Shown here one piece after another: positions 40,561-47,415 of a stretch of 64,000 bases of DNA. Under the pieces are notes generated by a model. That model ran no database searches. It saw nothing but the letters and a program-made list of their open reading frames with translations, and was not told where the DNA came from. The stretch is from RHKX01 sp963826475 (lineage in GTDB: Bacteria > Actinomycetota > Thermoleophilia > Solirubrobacterales > 70-9): the NCBI GenBank assembly GCA_963826475.1, contig CAWGXC010000003.1, forward strand, positions 2,046,001 to 2,110,000, read 5' to 3'. The translations under genes and the position numbers were made by a program. Position 1 is the stretch's first letter, and every line of letters starts with the position of its first letter.

Positions 40561-40650
40561 GGTGTGGGTGCCCGCCGCGGCGAGCGGGGTGCTCGGAGAG
40601 GGCCGTCGGCGATCATAGGTCCAGGGCTGAGGATCGTTGGCGGGGCTCCC

Positions 40651-40666
40651 TTTGCGACTCCGCAAA
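40651..40666. promoter_or_regulatory. Palindrome TTTGCG-ACTC-CGCAAA upstream of dnaA
   Basis: A 6-bp perfect inverted repeat with a 4-bp spacer at the far end of the 218-bp dnaA-rpmH intergenic region (40561-40778). Its outward minus-strand continuation GCGATTTGC also occurs upstream of gyrB. It is a possible operator or start-region hairpin. No consensus DnaA boxes were seen in this gap or in 39027-39168. Confidence 0.35.
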
Positions 40667-40696
40667 TCGCGCCATAAGCCGTTTCGCCTCTCCCCC

Positions 40697-40702
40697 TATA
40701 CT
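40697..40702 (+). promoter_or_regulatory. Candidate -10 element of rpmH promoter
   Basis: TATACT lies 77 bp before the rpmH start in otherwise GC-rich sequence. No convincing -35 hexamer is seen at the right spacing, so this is tentative. Confidence 0.35.
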
Positions 40703-40778
40703 GCGGCGTCCCCCGAAAGAGGTTGCGCGCCCGCGCCCTCAGGCCGACGGCCCGGGAGACTCAAGGGAGAATGCACCC

Positions 40779-40913
40779 ATGAAGAGAACTTGGCAGCCCA
40801 AGAAGAGAAAGCGCGCTCGCGTCCACGGTTTCCGCTCCCGGATGCAGACGCGCCATGGCCGCGCGATCCTGAGCCGCCGTCGTCGCAAGGGCCGCAAGAG
40901 CCTCACGGTCTGA
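40779..40913 (+). CDS. rpmH: 50S ribosomal protein bL34
   Basis: 44 aa, very basic: 'MKRTWQPKKRKRARVHGFRS' and 'GRAILSRRRRKGRKSL' match bL34 along its full length. GGGAG lies upstream of ATG 40779. It starts the classic rpmH-rnpA-yidD-yidC-jag-rsmG-parA-parB run, divergent from dnaA, which marks the origin region in most bacteria. Confidence 0.97.
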   Translation: MKRTWQPKKRKRARVHGFRSRMQTRHGRAILSRRRRKGRKSLTV

Positions 40914-40925
40914 GGGTCGGCGGAG

Positions 40926-41306
40926 TTGAGTGATCCCGGACGCGAGGGCCGCAAGCGCGGCCGCCTCTCGCGAAGCGGGGACTTCGACCGCGCCTACCGC
41001 GATGGCCGCTCCCACGCCAATCGTCACCTCGTCCTCTATGCATTTCCCCGCGAGAGCGCTGACGACGACGAGGACGTGCGCCTCGGGATCTCGGTCGGCC
41101 GCAAGGTCGGCGGCGCCGTCGAGCGCAACAAGGTGAAGCGCGCGATGCGCGAGGCCTTCTGGGGACTCTCCGCCCGGCTCCCCGCCGGCCACGACTTCGT
41201 CCTGGTCGGGCGGGCGGGCGTTGCCGAGCTGGTCGACCGCGAGGGCACGCCGGGCTTGACCACGTCGATCGCCGCCCTCCTCGATGACGCCGGGGCGGGA
41301 TCGTGA
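40926..41306 (+). CDS. rnpA: Ribonuclease P protein component
   Basis: A 126-aa basic protein that assists the RNase P RNA in tRNA 5' maturation. 'RLSRSGDFDRAYRDGRSHAN' is the N-terminal block, and the RNR-type motif is 'RNKVKRAMREAFW' in 'GISVGRKVGGAVERNKVKRA'. TTG 40926 follows rpmH by 12 bp. Its TGA overlaps a GTG at 41303 (GTGA), which suggests translational coupling to the yidD region. Confidence 0.95.
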   Translation: MSDPGREGRKRGRLSRSGDFDRAYRDGRSHANRHLVLYAFPRESADDDEDVRLGISVGRKVGGAVERNKVKRAMREAFWGLSARLPAGHDFVLVGRAGVAELVDREGTPGLTTSIAALLDDAGAGS

Positions 41307-41325
41307 GCGCCCCGGCCATGGCACC

Positions 41326-41341
41326 CGTTTCACGTGAAACG
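41326..41341. promoter_or_regulatory. parS centromere site 1
   Basis: CGTTTCACGTGAAACG is a perfect 16-bp palindrome matching the conserved parS core (TGTTTCACGTGAAACA) in 14 of 16 positions, with both changes at the outermost pair. ParB (44407-45261) would bind and spread from here. It overlaps the rnpA-yidD junction. Confidence 0.95.
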
Positions 41342-41360
41342 GATTCGGTCGACCTTTCGC

Positions 41361-41378
41361 GCGTTTCACGTGAAACGC
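41361..41378. promoter_or_regulatory. parS centromere site 2
   Basis: GCGTTTCACGTGAAACGC is a perfect 18-bp palindrome with the full GTTTCACGTGAAAC core. Its centre lies 36 bp from that of site 1. Both sites fall about 3 kb from parB and about 0.8 kb from dnaA. Confidence 0.95.
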
Positions 41379-41389
41379 ACGCGCATCGC

Positions 41390-41669
41390 GTGAGCGACGC
41401 CGATCGCGGCTGGCTCCCCCGGGCCGCTCGCCGCCCTGGCGCTGCTCCCGGTCCGTGCCTACCGGCGCTTCGTCTCCCCCCTCTTCGCCCCGCGCTGTCG
41501 CTACTACCCGAGCTGCTCCGCGTACGCCGAGCAGTCGATCCGCGAGCTCGGAGCCGTTCGCGGCACCATCCTCGCCGCCTGGCGCGTGCTCCGCTGCAAT
41601 CCCTTCAGCGACGGCGGCTTCGACCACGTCGCCGATCGGCGGCTCTTCAGGCGGGACGGGAACACCTGA
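41390..41669 (+). CDS. yidD: Membrane protein insertion efficiency factor YidD; frame broken by one extra C
   Basis: The C-terminal part is unmistakable: 'RAYRRFVSPLFAPRCRYYPS', 'CSAYAEQSIRELGAVRG' and 'ILAAWRVLRCNPFSDGGFDH'. That frame has no ATG/GTG/TTG start after its upstream stop. Removing one base from the five-C run at 41416-41420 joins it to GTG 41390 as 'MSDADRGWLPGPLAALALLP'. The span is 3n+1 bases, giving a 92-aa product. YidD helps YidC-dependent membrane insertion. The stop overlaps the yidC ATG (TGATG). If translation begins at GTG 41303, both parS sites would be coding (VSRET twice). Confidence 0.85.
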
Positions 41670-42421
41670 TGCTCGTCGCCTCGGTATTCACCGACATCCC
41701 CCGGGCGATCGTCGACTTCTACCACGGCACCCTCGGGTTCGGCTGGGGCCCGGCGATCGTGCTCCTGACCTTCACGATCCGGCTGGCGATCATGCCGCTG
41801 TCGATCAAGCAGATCAAGTCGATGCGCGCGATGCAGGTCCTGCAGCCCCAGATGAAGGCGATCCAGGAGAAATACAAGGACGACAAGCCGCGCCAACAGC
41901 AGGCGATGATGGCCTTCTACAAGGAGAACGAGATCAACCCGCTCGCCTCCTGCCTGCCCCTGCTGCTGCAGATGCCGGTCTTCTTCGCGCTCTACGCGAT
42001 GCTCCGCGGCGACAGCTTCCGGGCCGACGTGCTGGCTCATCCGCCGACCGGCTGGCTCTTCATCCCCGACCTGCTGGCCCACCCCACGGGCGCCGTCCTC
42101 GTCGTTCTGATCGTCCTCTTCGTCGGGACCCAGCTCGGCGCCGGCCTGGCCATGTCGATGCGCGGGCAGGGGCTCGAGGGCCCGCAGCGGTTCATCGTCT
42201 TCGGGCTGCCGATCATGTTCGCCTTCTTCGTTCCCAGCTTCCCGGCGGGACTCTCCGTGTACTGGATCTCGACCAACGTCTGGACCCTCGGCCAGCAGCA
42301 GTTCGTGCACATGCTCATGGGTACCCCTCAGAAGCCGACCGAGGCTGAGCTCGAGGCGATCAAATCGCCTCCTCCTCCGCCTCCGCGCAAGAAGAAGAAG
42401 AAGAGCGGGAGGCAGCGATGA
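41669..42421 (+). CDS. yidC: Membrane protein insertase YidC/Oxa1 family
   Basis: A 250-aa short-type YidC without the large periplasmic domain. 'IVLLTFTIRLAIMPLSIKQI' is the conserved first core helix with the hydrophilic-groove Arg, then 'LQPQMKAIQEKYKDDKPRQQ' (cytoplasmic hairpin), 'INPLASCLPLLLQMPVFFAL' and 'PAGLSVYWISTNVWTLGQQQ' follow. The basic Pro/Lys tail ('PPPPPPRKKKKKSG') may contact ribosomes. ATG 41669 overlaps the yidD stop; the TGA overlaps the jag ATG. Confidence 0.96.
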   Translation: MLVASVFTDIPRAIVDFYHGTLGFGWGPAIVLLTFTIRLAIMPLSIKQIKSMRAMQVLQPQMKAIQEKYKDDKPRQQQAMMAFYKENEINPLASCLPLLLQMPVFFALYAMLRGDSFRADVLAHPPTGWLFIPDLLAHPTGAVLVVLIVLFVGTQLGAGLAMSMRGQGLEGPQRFIVFGLPIMFAFFVPSFPAGLSVYWISTNVWTLGQQQFVHMLMGTPQKPTEAELEAIKSPPPPPPRKKKKKSGRQR

Positions 42422-42924
42422 GCGACGAAACGGCTTCAGAGCAGGGGATTCCGGATGATCCGGCCGAGCGCGTCCGGCTAATCGTCGACCGCGTGCTCGA
42501 TGAGATCGACCTCGACGCCGAGGTCACGGTCACCGAGACGGACGAGGAGATCTTCGCCGCGATCGACGGCCCTGACGAGCTCGGAATCCTGATCGGGCGC
42601 CGCGGCCAGACGCTCGACGCGCTGCAGCTCCTCTGCTACCGGGCCGCCTCCCGCGGCGTCACCGACCGCAGGCGGGTCACGATCGACGCCGCCGGCTACC
42701 GCGAGCGCCGCCGGGCGCTGCTCCAGGAGGAGGCGGAGATCGCCGCCGACAGGGTGGCCCGCAACGGCGAGCCGATCCGGCTCGAGGCGATGTCGGCAAG
42801 CGAGCGCCGCATGGTCCACGAGGTCCTCAAGGATCGCGCCGACGTCGAGACCTACAGCGAGGGCGACGAGCCCGAGCGCCGGATCGTCGTCACCCCCCTG
42901 ATCGAGGATGACGCCCCAGCCTGA
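42418..42924 (+). CDS. jag: Jag/KhpB RNA-binding protein (KH and R3H domains)
   Basis: A 168-aa protein. A short N-terminal region is followed by a KH domain with 'ELGILIGRRGQTLDALQLLC' (GxxG loop) and an R3H domain with 'RNGEPIRLEAMSASERRMVH' and 'EVLKDRADVETYSEG'. Jag/KhpB binds RNA and affects cell elongation in Gram-positive bacteria. It overlaps yidC by 4 bp and the rsmG start by 17 bp, as usual for this operon. The N-terminal Jag-N domain is absent or very short. Confidence 0.94.
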   Translation: MSDETASEQGIPDDPAERVRLIVDRVLDEIDLDAEVTVTETDEEIFAAIDGPDELGILIGRRGQTLDALQLLCYRAASRGVTDRRRVTIDAAGYRERRRALLQEEAEIAADRVARNGEPIRLEAMSASERRMVHEVLKDRADVETYSEGDEPERRIVVTPLIEDDAPA

Positions 42925-43589
42925 GCTCGACCCCCGGGCCCGAGCGATGCTCGAGCCGGTCGTCGAGATGCTGACCCGCGAGGCGTCCTCGCCGAGCTCG
43001 CCGACGGCGACGAAGCACGCCTGGACCGTCCACGTGGCCGACAGCCTCAGCGGCCTCGCCTTCGCGGAGCTCGCCGGCGCAACGACGATCTGCGACGTCG
43101 GCTCCGGCGCCGGCTTCCCCGGCCTCGTCCTGGCGGCGATGCTCCCTGACGCCCGCGTCGACATGGTCGACTCGATCGCTCGCAAATGCGCCTACATCGA
43201 GCGGGCCGCGGCGGCCGGCGGCTTCACCAACGTCCGCGTGATCAACGCCCGGGCCGAGGATCTGGCCGCCGCCGAGGGTCGCGAGGCCTATGAGGCGGTC
43301 ACCGCCCGTGCGGTCGGCCGCCTGAGCACGCTCGCGGAGCTCGCCTCGCCCCTGCTCAGCGCGGGCGGGGTGCTCGTCGCCTGGAAGGGCAAGCGCGATC
43401 CCGCAGAGGAGGCGGAGCTCGAGCGGGGCGCCGCGGAGCTGGCGATGGAGCCGGCTGAGGTGCGCTGGGTCGGGCCGTACGCCGGGAGCGAGAATCGCCA
43501 CCTGCACCTGCTCCGCAAGGTGGGTCCCGACGCCCGATTCCCTCCCGCGCCGGGCGGGAATGGCCAAGAAGCGGCCCCGGGGCGCCTAG
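42908..43589 (+). CDS. rsmG: 16S rRNA (guanine527-N7)-methyltransferase RsmG; frame broken near the 3' end
   Basis: SAM-dependent methyltransferase with 'TVHVADSLSGLAF', the glycine motif 'ICDVGSGAGFPGLVLAAMLP', 'DMVDSIARKCAYIERAA' and 'VTARAVGRLSTLAELASPLL'. The expected basic tail is displaced: after 'GPDARFP' the frame runs on into parA. Deleting one C near 43544-43548 restores 'RRAGMAKKRPRGA' and a TAG at 43587-43589, the usual RsmG ending. The span is 3n+1 bases, for a 226-aa product. This is an insertion or a genuine C-terminal alteration. Confidence 0.88.
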
Positions 43590-43655
43590 GTCCGTATAAA
43601 GCCTGGTTCTCCTTCGGCAAGGGGCGTCCGAATCCTGCAAGGGTGGCATCTGCAC

Positions 43656-44414
43656 ATGGGATACGTCTACGCGATCGCAAATCAGAAGGGTGGGGTGGGG
43701 AAGACCACCACCGCCGTCAACCTCGCCGCGTGCATCGCGGAGGCGGGGAACCAGACCCTGGTCGTGGACCTCGACCCCCAGTGCAACGCGACCGTGACGC
43801 TGGGGATGGATCGCGAGAGCCGCCCATCGTCCTACGACGCGCTCTGCGGCAACGGGTCGATCGCCGCGGCCGCCCGGCCCGCGGGTCCCGACAACCTCTG
43901 GGTCGTTCCCGCCAACCGCGACCTCGCCGGCGCCGGCGTCGAGCTGCCGACGCTCGACCGCTTCCAGTACCGGCTGCGCGAGGGCCTCGGTCCGGTGCGC
44001 GAGCGATTCGCGGCAACGATCCTCGACTGCCCGCCCTCGCTCGACCCGATCACCGTCAACGCGCTGGCGGCCGCCGATCGGGCGATCATCCCCGTCCAGG
44101 CCGAGTACCTGGCGCTCGAGGGACTCGTTCAGTTCCTGGACACGATGCAGACCGTGCGCCGCGAGCTCAATCCGTCACTCGTTCTGACCGGCATCCTGAT
44201 CACCATGGCTGATGACAGGACCCGACTTTCCCAAGATGTGGAGCGAGAACTGAGAGACCACTTCCCCGATCTGGTGTTGACCACGGTGGTGCCGCGCAGC
44301 GTCCGGCTCGCCGAGGCTCCCAGCTTCGGAATTCCGATCATCGAACACGCACCAGGATCACGAGGAGCAGATGCATACCGAAGGCTGGCCGGAGAGGTCC
44401 TGGAACGTGGCTAA
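43656..44414 (+). CDS. parA: Chromosome partitioning ATPase ParA (Soj)
   Basis: A 252-aa deviant Walker-type ATPase. 'IANQKGGVGKTTTAVNLAAC' (Walker A with signature Lys), 'VVDLDPQCNATVTLG', 'TILDCPPSLDPITVNAL' and 'IIPVQAEYLALEGL' match ParA/Soj throughout. It binds DNA non-specifically and moves ParB-parS complexes. The 8-bp overlap with parB indicates coupling. Confidence 0.96.
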   Translation: MGYVYAIANQKGGVGKTTTAVNLAACIAEAGNQTLVVDLDPQCNATVTLGMDRESRPSSYDALCGNGSIAAAARPAGPDNLWVVPANRDLAGAGVELPTLDRFQYRLREGLGPVRERFAATILDCPPSLDPITVNALAAADRAIIPVQAEYLALEGLVQFLDTMQTVRRELNPSLVLTGILITMADDRTRLSQDVERELRDHFPDLVLTTVVPRSVRLAEAPSFGIPIIEHAPGSRGADAYRRLAGEVLERG

Positions 44415-45261
44415 TCGTCCGGGGATGGGCCGCGGCTTAGCCGCGATCCTGCCGGAGAGCCACGAGGTCAGCGAGCCCCAGTTCCGCGACGTCCCGGTCG
44501 GTCTGATCACCCCCAACCCGGGCCAGCCGCGGAAGGCGTTCGACGCCGATGCCCTCGAGCGCCTCGCGGCCTCGGTTGCGGAGTCGGGCGTGATTCAGCC
44601 GCTGGTCGTCCGTCCGCTGCCCGACGGTCGCTACGAGCTGATCGCCGGCGAGCGCCGCTGGCGTGCCGCGCAGAAGGCCGGGCTGGAGACGGTGCCGGCC
44701 GTCCTGCGCAGCGACGACGAGACGCGCCGCCTGCAGATGGCGTTGATCGAGAACATGGCGCGCGAGGACCTCAATCCGATCGAGGAGGCCCGCGGATGCG
44801 CCGCGCTCGTCGAGGAGCTGCAACTCAGCAAGGAGGAGGTCGCGCGCAAGATGGGGCGGAGCCGCTCGGCGATCTCCAACCTGATCCGCCTGCTCGACCT
44901 GCCCGATCCGGTCCTCGATCTTCTCGAGAGCGGCGATCTGAGCGAGGGCCACGGGCGCGCGCTGCTGTCGATCCGCGATCAGGACGAGCGCCGGCGTCTG
45001 GCCCGCCAGGCGGTCGCCGAAGGTTGGTCGGTGCGCGAGACCGAGCGTCAGGCGAAGGGGGAGGGGAGGGCGATCGCCAAGCCCACCCGCGAGCCGCACC
45101 CCGACGAGGAGGCCGCGATCGGCAGGGCGGAGGACGCTCTGGAGCGGGCGCTCGGACGCGACGTGCGGGTCACCGCGGGCGCTCGCGGGCTGACCGCGCA
45201 GATCCGCTTCGAGGATCTGGACGAGCTGCTCGCGCTGGCGAAGTCGCTCGCGCGTAGCTGA
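44407..45261 (+). CDS. parB: Chromosome partitioning protein ParB (Spo0J)
   Basis: About 284 aa. 'NRPGMGRGLAAILPE' is the ParA-stimulating N-terminus. The CTP-binding domain shows 'NPGQPRKAFD', 'ELIAGERRWRAAQKAGL' and 'ALIENMAREDLNPIEEA'. The helix-turn-helix 'LSKEEVARKMGRSRSAISNL' reads parS, and a C-terminal dimerisation region follows. GTG 44407 with GAGAGG upstream is preferred over ATG 44371, which lies well inside parA. The two parS sites at 41326 and 41361 are its likely targets. Confidence 0.95.
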   Translation: MANRPGMGRGLAAILPESHEVSEPQFRDVPVGLITPNPGQPRKAFDADALERLAASVAESGVIQPLVVRPLPDGRYELIAGERRWRAAQKAGLETVPAVLRSDDETRRLQMALIENMAREDLNPIEEARGCAALVEELQLSKEEVARKMGRSRSAISNLIRLLDLPDPVLDLLESGDLSEGHGRALLSIRDQDERRRLARQAVAEGWSVRETERQAKGEGRAIAKPTREPHPDEEAAIGRAEDALERALGRDVRVTAGARGLTAQIRFEDLDELLALAKSLARS

Positions 45262-45300
45262 AGGCCCGAGAGGGCAGGAGGACACCGGACGGGCGGCCAC

Positions 45301-45306
45301 TAGAAT
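45301..45306 (+). promoter_or_regulatory. Candidate -10 of tRNA-Ile promoter
   Basis: TAGAAT lies 13 bp before the mature tRNA 5' end, in a GC-rich context. No clear -35 is seen 16-18 bp upstream. This transcript may also supply the mRNA of the following gene. Confidence 0.4.
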
Positions 45307-45319
45307 GACCGCGGTTTCC

Positions 45320-45393
45320 GGGCGATTAGCTCAGTTGGTTAGAGCGCGTCTCTGATAAGGACGAGGTCCCAGGTTCGAATCCTGGATCGCCCA
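45320..45393 (+). tRNA. tRNA-Ile (anticodon GAT)
   Basis: Full cloverleaf. The acceptor GGGCGAT/ATCGCCC has seven pairs with discriminator A; the D arm is AGCTCAGTTGGTTAGAGC; the anticodon loop CTGATAA gives GAT; and the T arm is CCAGG-TTCGAAT-CCTGG. CCA is not encoded. The gene ends 10 bp before the probable ATG of the bifunctional-nuclease family gene. Confidence 0.97.
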
Positions 45394-45403
45394 CTTGCAA
45401 CGG

Positions 45404-45898
45404 ATGCAGATCTATGGCGTGAGCTTCGACATGGTCGGCAAGCAGCCGATCGTGCTGCTCAAGACCACTGACGGAAACAGATTTCTTCCGATTTGGATCG
45501 GGCATCCGGAGGCTGCGGCGATCCTGATGAAGCTGCAGGGGGCGAGCACGCCGCGGCCGATGACCCACGATCTGCTCTCCGACATCCTCGACGAGCTCGA
45601 CGCCAAGTGCGAGCGCGTCTCGGTCACCGAGCTCCGCGACAACACCTTCTACGCCACGATCACGCTCTCGATCGACGGCAACGAGGTCGAGATCGACTCG
45701 CGCCCATCCGACGCCCTCGCCCTCGCGGTCCGCTGCGACGCGCCGATCTTCGCCGCCGAGGAGGTCATCGAGGAGTCCTCGATCGAGTTCGAGCACGAGG
45801 TCGAGGACCAGGAGGAGGTCGTCGAGAAGTTCAAGGACTTCCTCGAGGAGGTCACGCCCGAGGACTTCGCCGGCGGATCGGACGAGCCCCAGGACTGA
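45404..45898 (+). CDS. Bifunctional nuclease (BFN/DUF151) family protein
   Basis: About 164 aa from ATG 45404 (TTG 45395 is also in frame). 'VLLKTTDGNRFLPIWIGHPE' is the BFN core, with 'RPMTHDLLSDILDELDA' and 'IDSRPSDALALAVRCDAPIF' following in the family order. A long acidic C-terminal helix ('FEHEVEDQEEVVEKFKDFLE') is UvrB/UvrC-motif-like. Proteins of this family have reported DNase/RNase activity in plants; the bacterial role is unclear. No Shine-Dalgarno sequence fits, because the tRNA-Ile ends 10 bp before the ATG. Translation may start on a nearly leaderless mRNA made by tRNA 3' processing (inference). Confidence 0.9.
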   Translation: MQIYGVSFDMVGKQPIVLLKTTDGNRFLPIWIGHPEAAAILMKLQGASTPRPMTHDLLSDILDELDAKCERVSVTELRDNTFYATITLSIDGNEVEIDSRPSDALALAVRCDAPIFAAEEVIEESSIEFEHEVEDQEEVVEKFKDFLEEVTPEDFAGGSDEPQD

Positions 45899-45900
45899 GG

Positions 45901-46440
45901 TCAGCTCGCGCTGGGCTTCTCGAGCGCCTTGGTGATGCCCGCGCGGATCAGCATCCGGGCCATCGTCGAGTGCGGGACGTCGTTCTGCATCGACAAGGCG
46001 ACGACCGCGTCGAAGTCGGCGCTCGCCAGCTTGACGTTGATCTGCCGGTACGCCCTGCCCTGATAGCCGCCGGCGCCGGGCCGGGGCGAGCGGACAGCCC
46101 GCTCACGCGCATCCCTCGCCGCCTGAGCGCGCGCCTCGTCCTTGCGCCACCCGTGGTAGTCGAGCCGATCCCGGCACGCGGCCACGGACTCGTATCCGAA
46201 CGTCTGGGCGATCTTGACCCAGCCGGGGTCGTCGGAGCCCGGGATGTCGGGGTCGATCCGCGGCGGTGGGTGGTCGGGCCACGCCGACGGCGCGGGTGAC
46301 GCCGAGCCGATCTCCGCTTGGTACTCAGGAGTACCAAGCGGATCCCGCTCGTCGTTGGGCTCCGTGGTACTCACGGGTACCAAACGCATTTCGACTCCGG
46401 TCCCTTCACTGCCGACACACAGTGCACCGAGACGGCGCAT
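45901..46440 (-). CDS. Unknown protein with C-terminal ribbon-helix-helix-like segment
   Basis: Up to 179 aa, with unsure start (46440 is the longest; an in-frame ATG lies near 46389). The C-terminal 50 residues, 'YRQINVKLASADFDAVVALS' then 'NDVPHSTMARMLIRAGITKA', resemble a ribbon-helix-helix DNA-binding unit: a beta strand, a helix, and a helix starting after the 'PHSTMARM' turn. The middle ('WVKIAQTFGYESVAACRDRL') looks helical. The 5' part of the frame contains two large palindromes at 46313-46342 and 46365-46382 that could be autoregulatory operators, which would fit a shorter protein. Converges with the BFN gene, 2 bp apart. Confidence 0.62.
   Translation of the reverse strand: MRRLGALCVGSEGTGVEMRLVPVSTTEPNDERDPLGTPEYQAEIGSASPAPSAWPDHPPPRIDPDIPGSDDPGWVKIAQTFGYESVAACRDRLDYHGWRKDEARAQAARDARERAVRSPRPGAGGYQGRAYRQINVKLASADFDAVVALSMQNDVPHSTMARMLIRAGITKALEKPSAS
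46313..46342. promoter_or_regulatory. Palindrome 1: 14-bp perfect inverted repeat, TGGTACTC core
   Basis: TCCGCTTGGTACTC-AG-GAGTACCAAGCGGA is perfectly symmetric around a 2-bp spacer. The same TGGTACTC-NN-..GTACCA layout recurs at 46365-46382 and 62710-62727. It looks like a dimeric repressor site. Confidence 0.7.
46365..46382. promoter_or_regulatory. Palindrome 2: TGGTACTC-AC-GGGTACCA
   Basis: An 18-bp site with seven of eight arm positions paired and the same 2-bp spacer as palindrome 1. Its centre is 46 bp from that of palindrome 1. Both lie in the 5' portion of the frame for the RHH-like protein. Confidence 0.62.
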
Positions 46441-46491
46441 CCGAGTTGCGCAAGATGTGCCGACTCCGCCGCCCGGGCGTGCCGATTGCCC

Positions 46492-47415
46492 CTACTTGCG
46501 CAGCGCGAGCGCCAGCGCCCGCTCGACGAACTGCACGAAGCTGGTCCCCGCCGCCTCGGCGGCCATCGGCAGCAGTGAGGTGTCGGTGAGCCCGGGAATG
46601 GAGTTGACCTCGAGCACCTGGGGGCCATCGGCGTCGAGCATCAGGTCGACGCGGGCGAAGCCCTCGCAGCCGAGCGCGGACCACGTCCGCGAGGCCACGT
46701 GGCTGACGACGCGGAGCTCCTCCTCGGTGAGCTCCGCCGGGCAGACGTAACGGGTGCGGCCGATCTCGTAGCGCGCCTCGTAGTTGAAGCGGTCGGCGCG
46801 CTCGGGGATGACCTCGACGACGGGCAACGGCTCCCCGTCGATGATCGAGACGGCCAGCTCGCGGCCGGTGACGTGGCGTTCGATCAACACGCGGTCGTCG
46901 TAGCTGAGCGCCGCGATCAGGGCTTGGGGCACCTCGGCGGCCGCGCCGGCGAAGCGCACGCCGAGCGCCGAGCCCTGGGAGGCGGGCTTGACGACGAGCG
47001 GCAGCCCGAGCCCGGCCTCGATCTCGCCGATCGCGTCGGCGGCGCCGAGCTCGCGGAATGCGGCCGCGCCGAAGGCGACCCAGTCGGGCGTCGGGATCTT
47101 GGCCTCGCGCATCCGGTGCTTGGACTGCACCTTGTCCATGCAGAGGACGCACGCCGCGACGCCGGGGCCGGTGTAGGGGATGTCGAGCAGGTCGAGCAGC
47201 GACTGCACCGTCCCGTCCTCGCCGCCGGGACCGTGCAGGGCGATGAAGGCGACGTCGGGCCGCTGCTCCTTGAGCGTGGCGACGAGCGCGTCGTCGGCGT
47301 CGACGGGGAGGACCTCATGGCCGAGCTCGGCGAGAGCGTTCTCGACCCGCGCGCCGGAGCTCAGCGACACCGCCCGCTCGAGCGAGCGTCCGCCCTTGAG
47401 GACGGCGACCCTCAT
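46492..47415 (-). CDS. ddl: D-alanine--D-alanine ligase (second of two)
   Basis: A 307-aa ATP-grasp ligase with the same motif order as the copy at 17538: 'MRVAVLKGGRSLERAVSLSS', 'VAFIALHGPGGEDGTVQSLL', 'PLVVKPASQGSALGVRFAG', 'ARVDLMLDADG' and 'VLEVNSIPGLTDTSLLP'. The omega loop reads 'FNYEARYE', with Tyr kept but Arg replacing the usual Lys. The early 'SLERAVSL' has Glu-Arg-Ala where 'SEHEVSL' is standard. It overlaps the aminotransferase by 4 bp. Specificity may differ from the first copy. Confidence 0.93.
   Translation of the reverse strand: MRVAVLKGGRSLERAVSLSSGARVENALAELGHEVLPVDADDALVATLKEQRPDVAFIALHGPGGEDGTVQSLLDLLDIPYTGPGVAACVLCMDKVQSKHRMREAKIPTPDWVAFGAAAFRELGAADAIGEIEAGLGLPLVVKPASQGSALGVRFAGAAAEVPQALIAALSYDDRVLIERHVTGRELAVSIIDGEPLPVVEVIPERADRFNYEARYEIGRTRYVCPAELTEEELRVVSHVASRTWSALGCEGFARVDLMLDADGPQVLEVNSIPGLTDTSLLPMAAEAAGTSFVQFVERALALALRK

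Noticed and set aside
41303..42421. A 372-aa protein running through yidD into yidC
   Set aside because: The middle is the wrong frame of yidD, and yidC has its own ATG overlapping the yidD stop.
42908..44212. A 434-aa fusion of RsmG with downstream sequence
   Set aside because: After residue about 210 the sequence is the wrong frame of parA; the normal RsmG ending appears when one base is removed.
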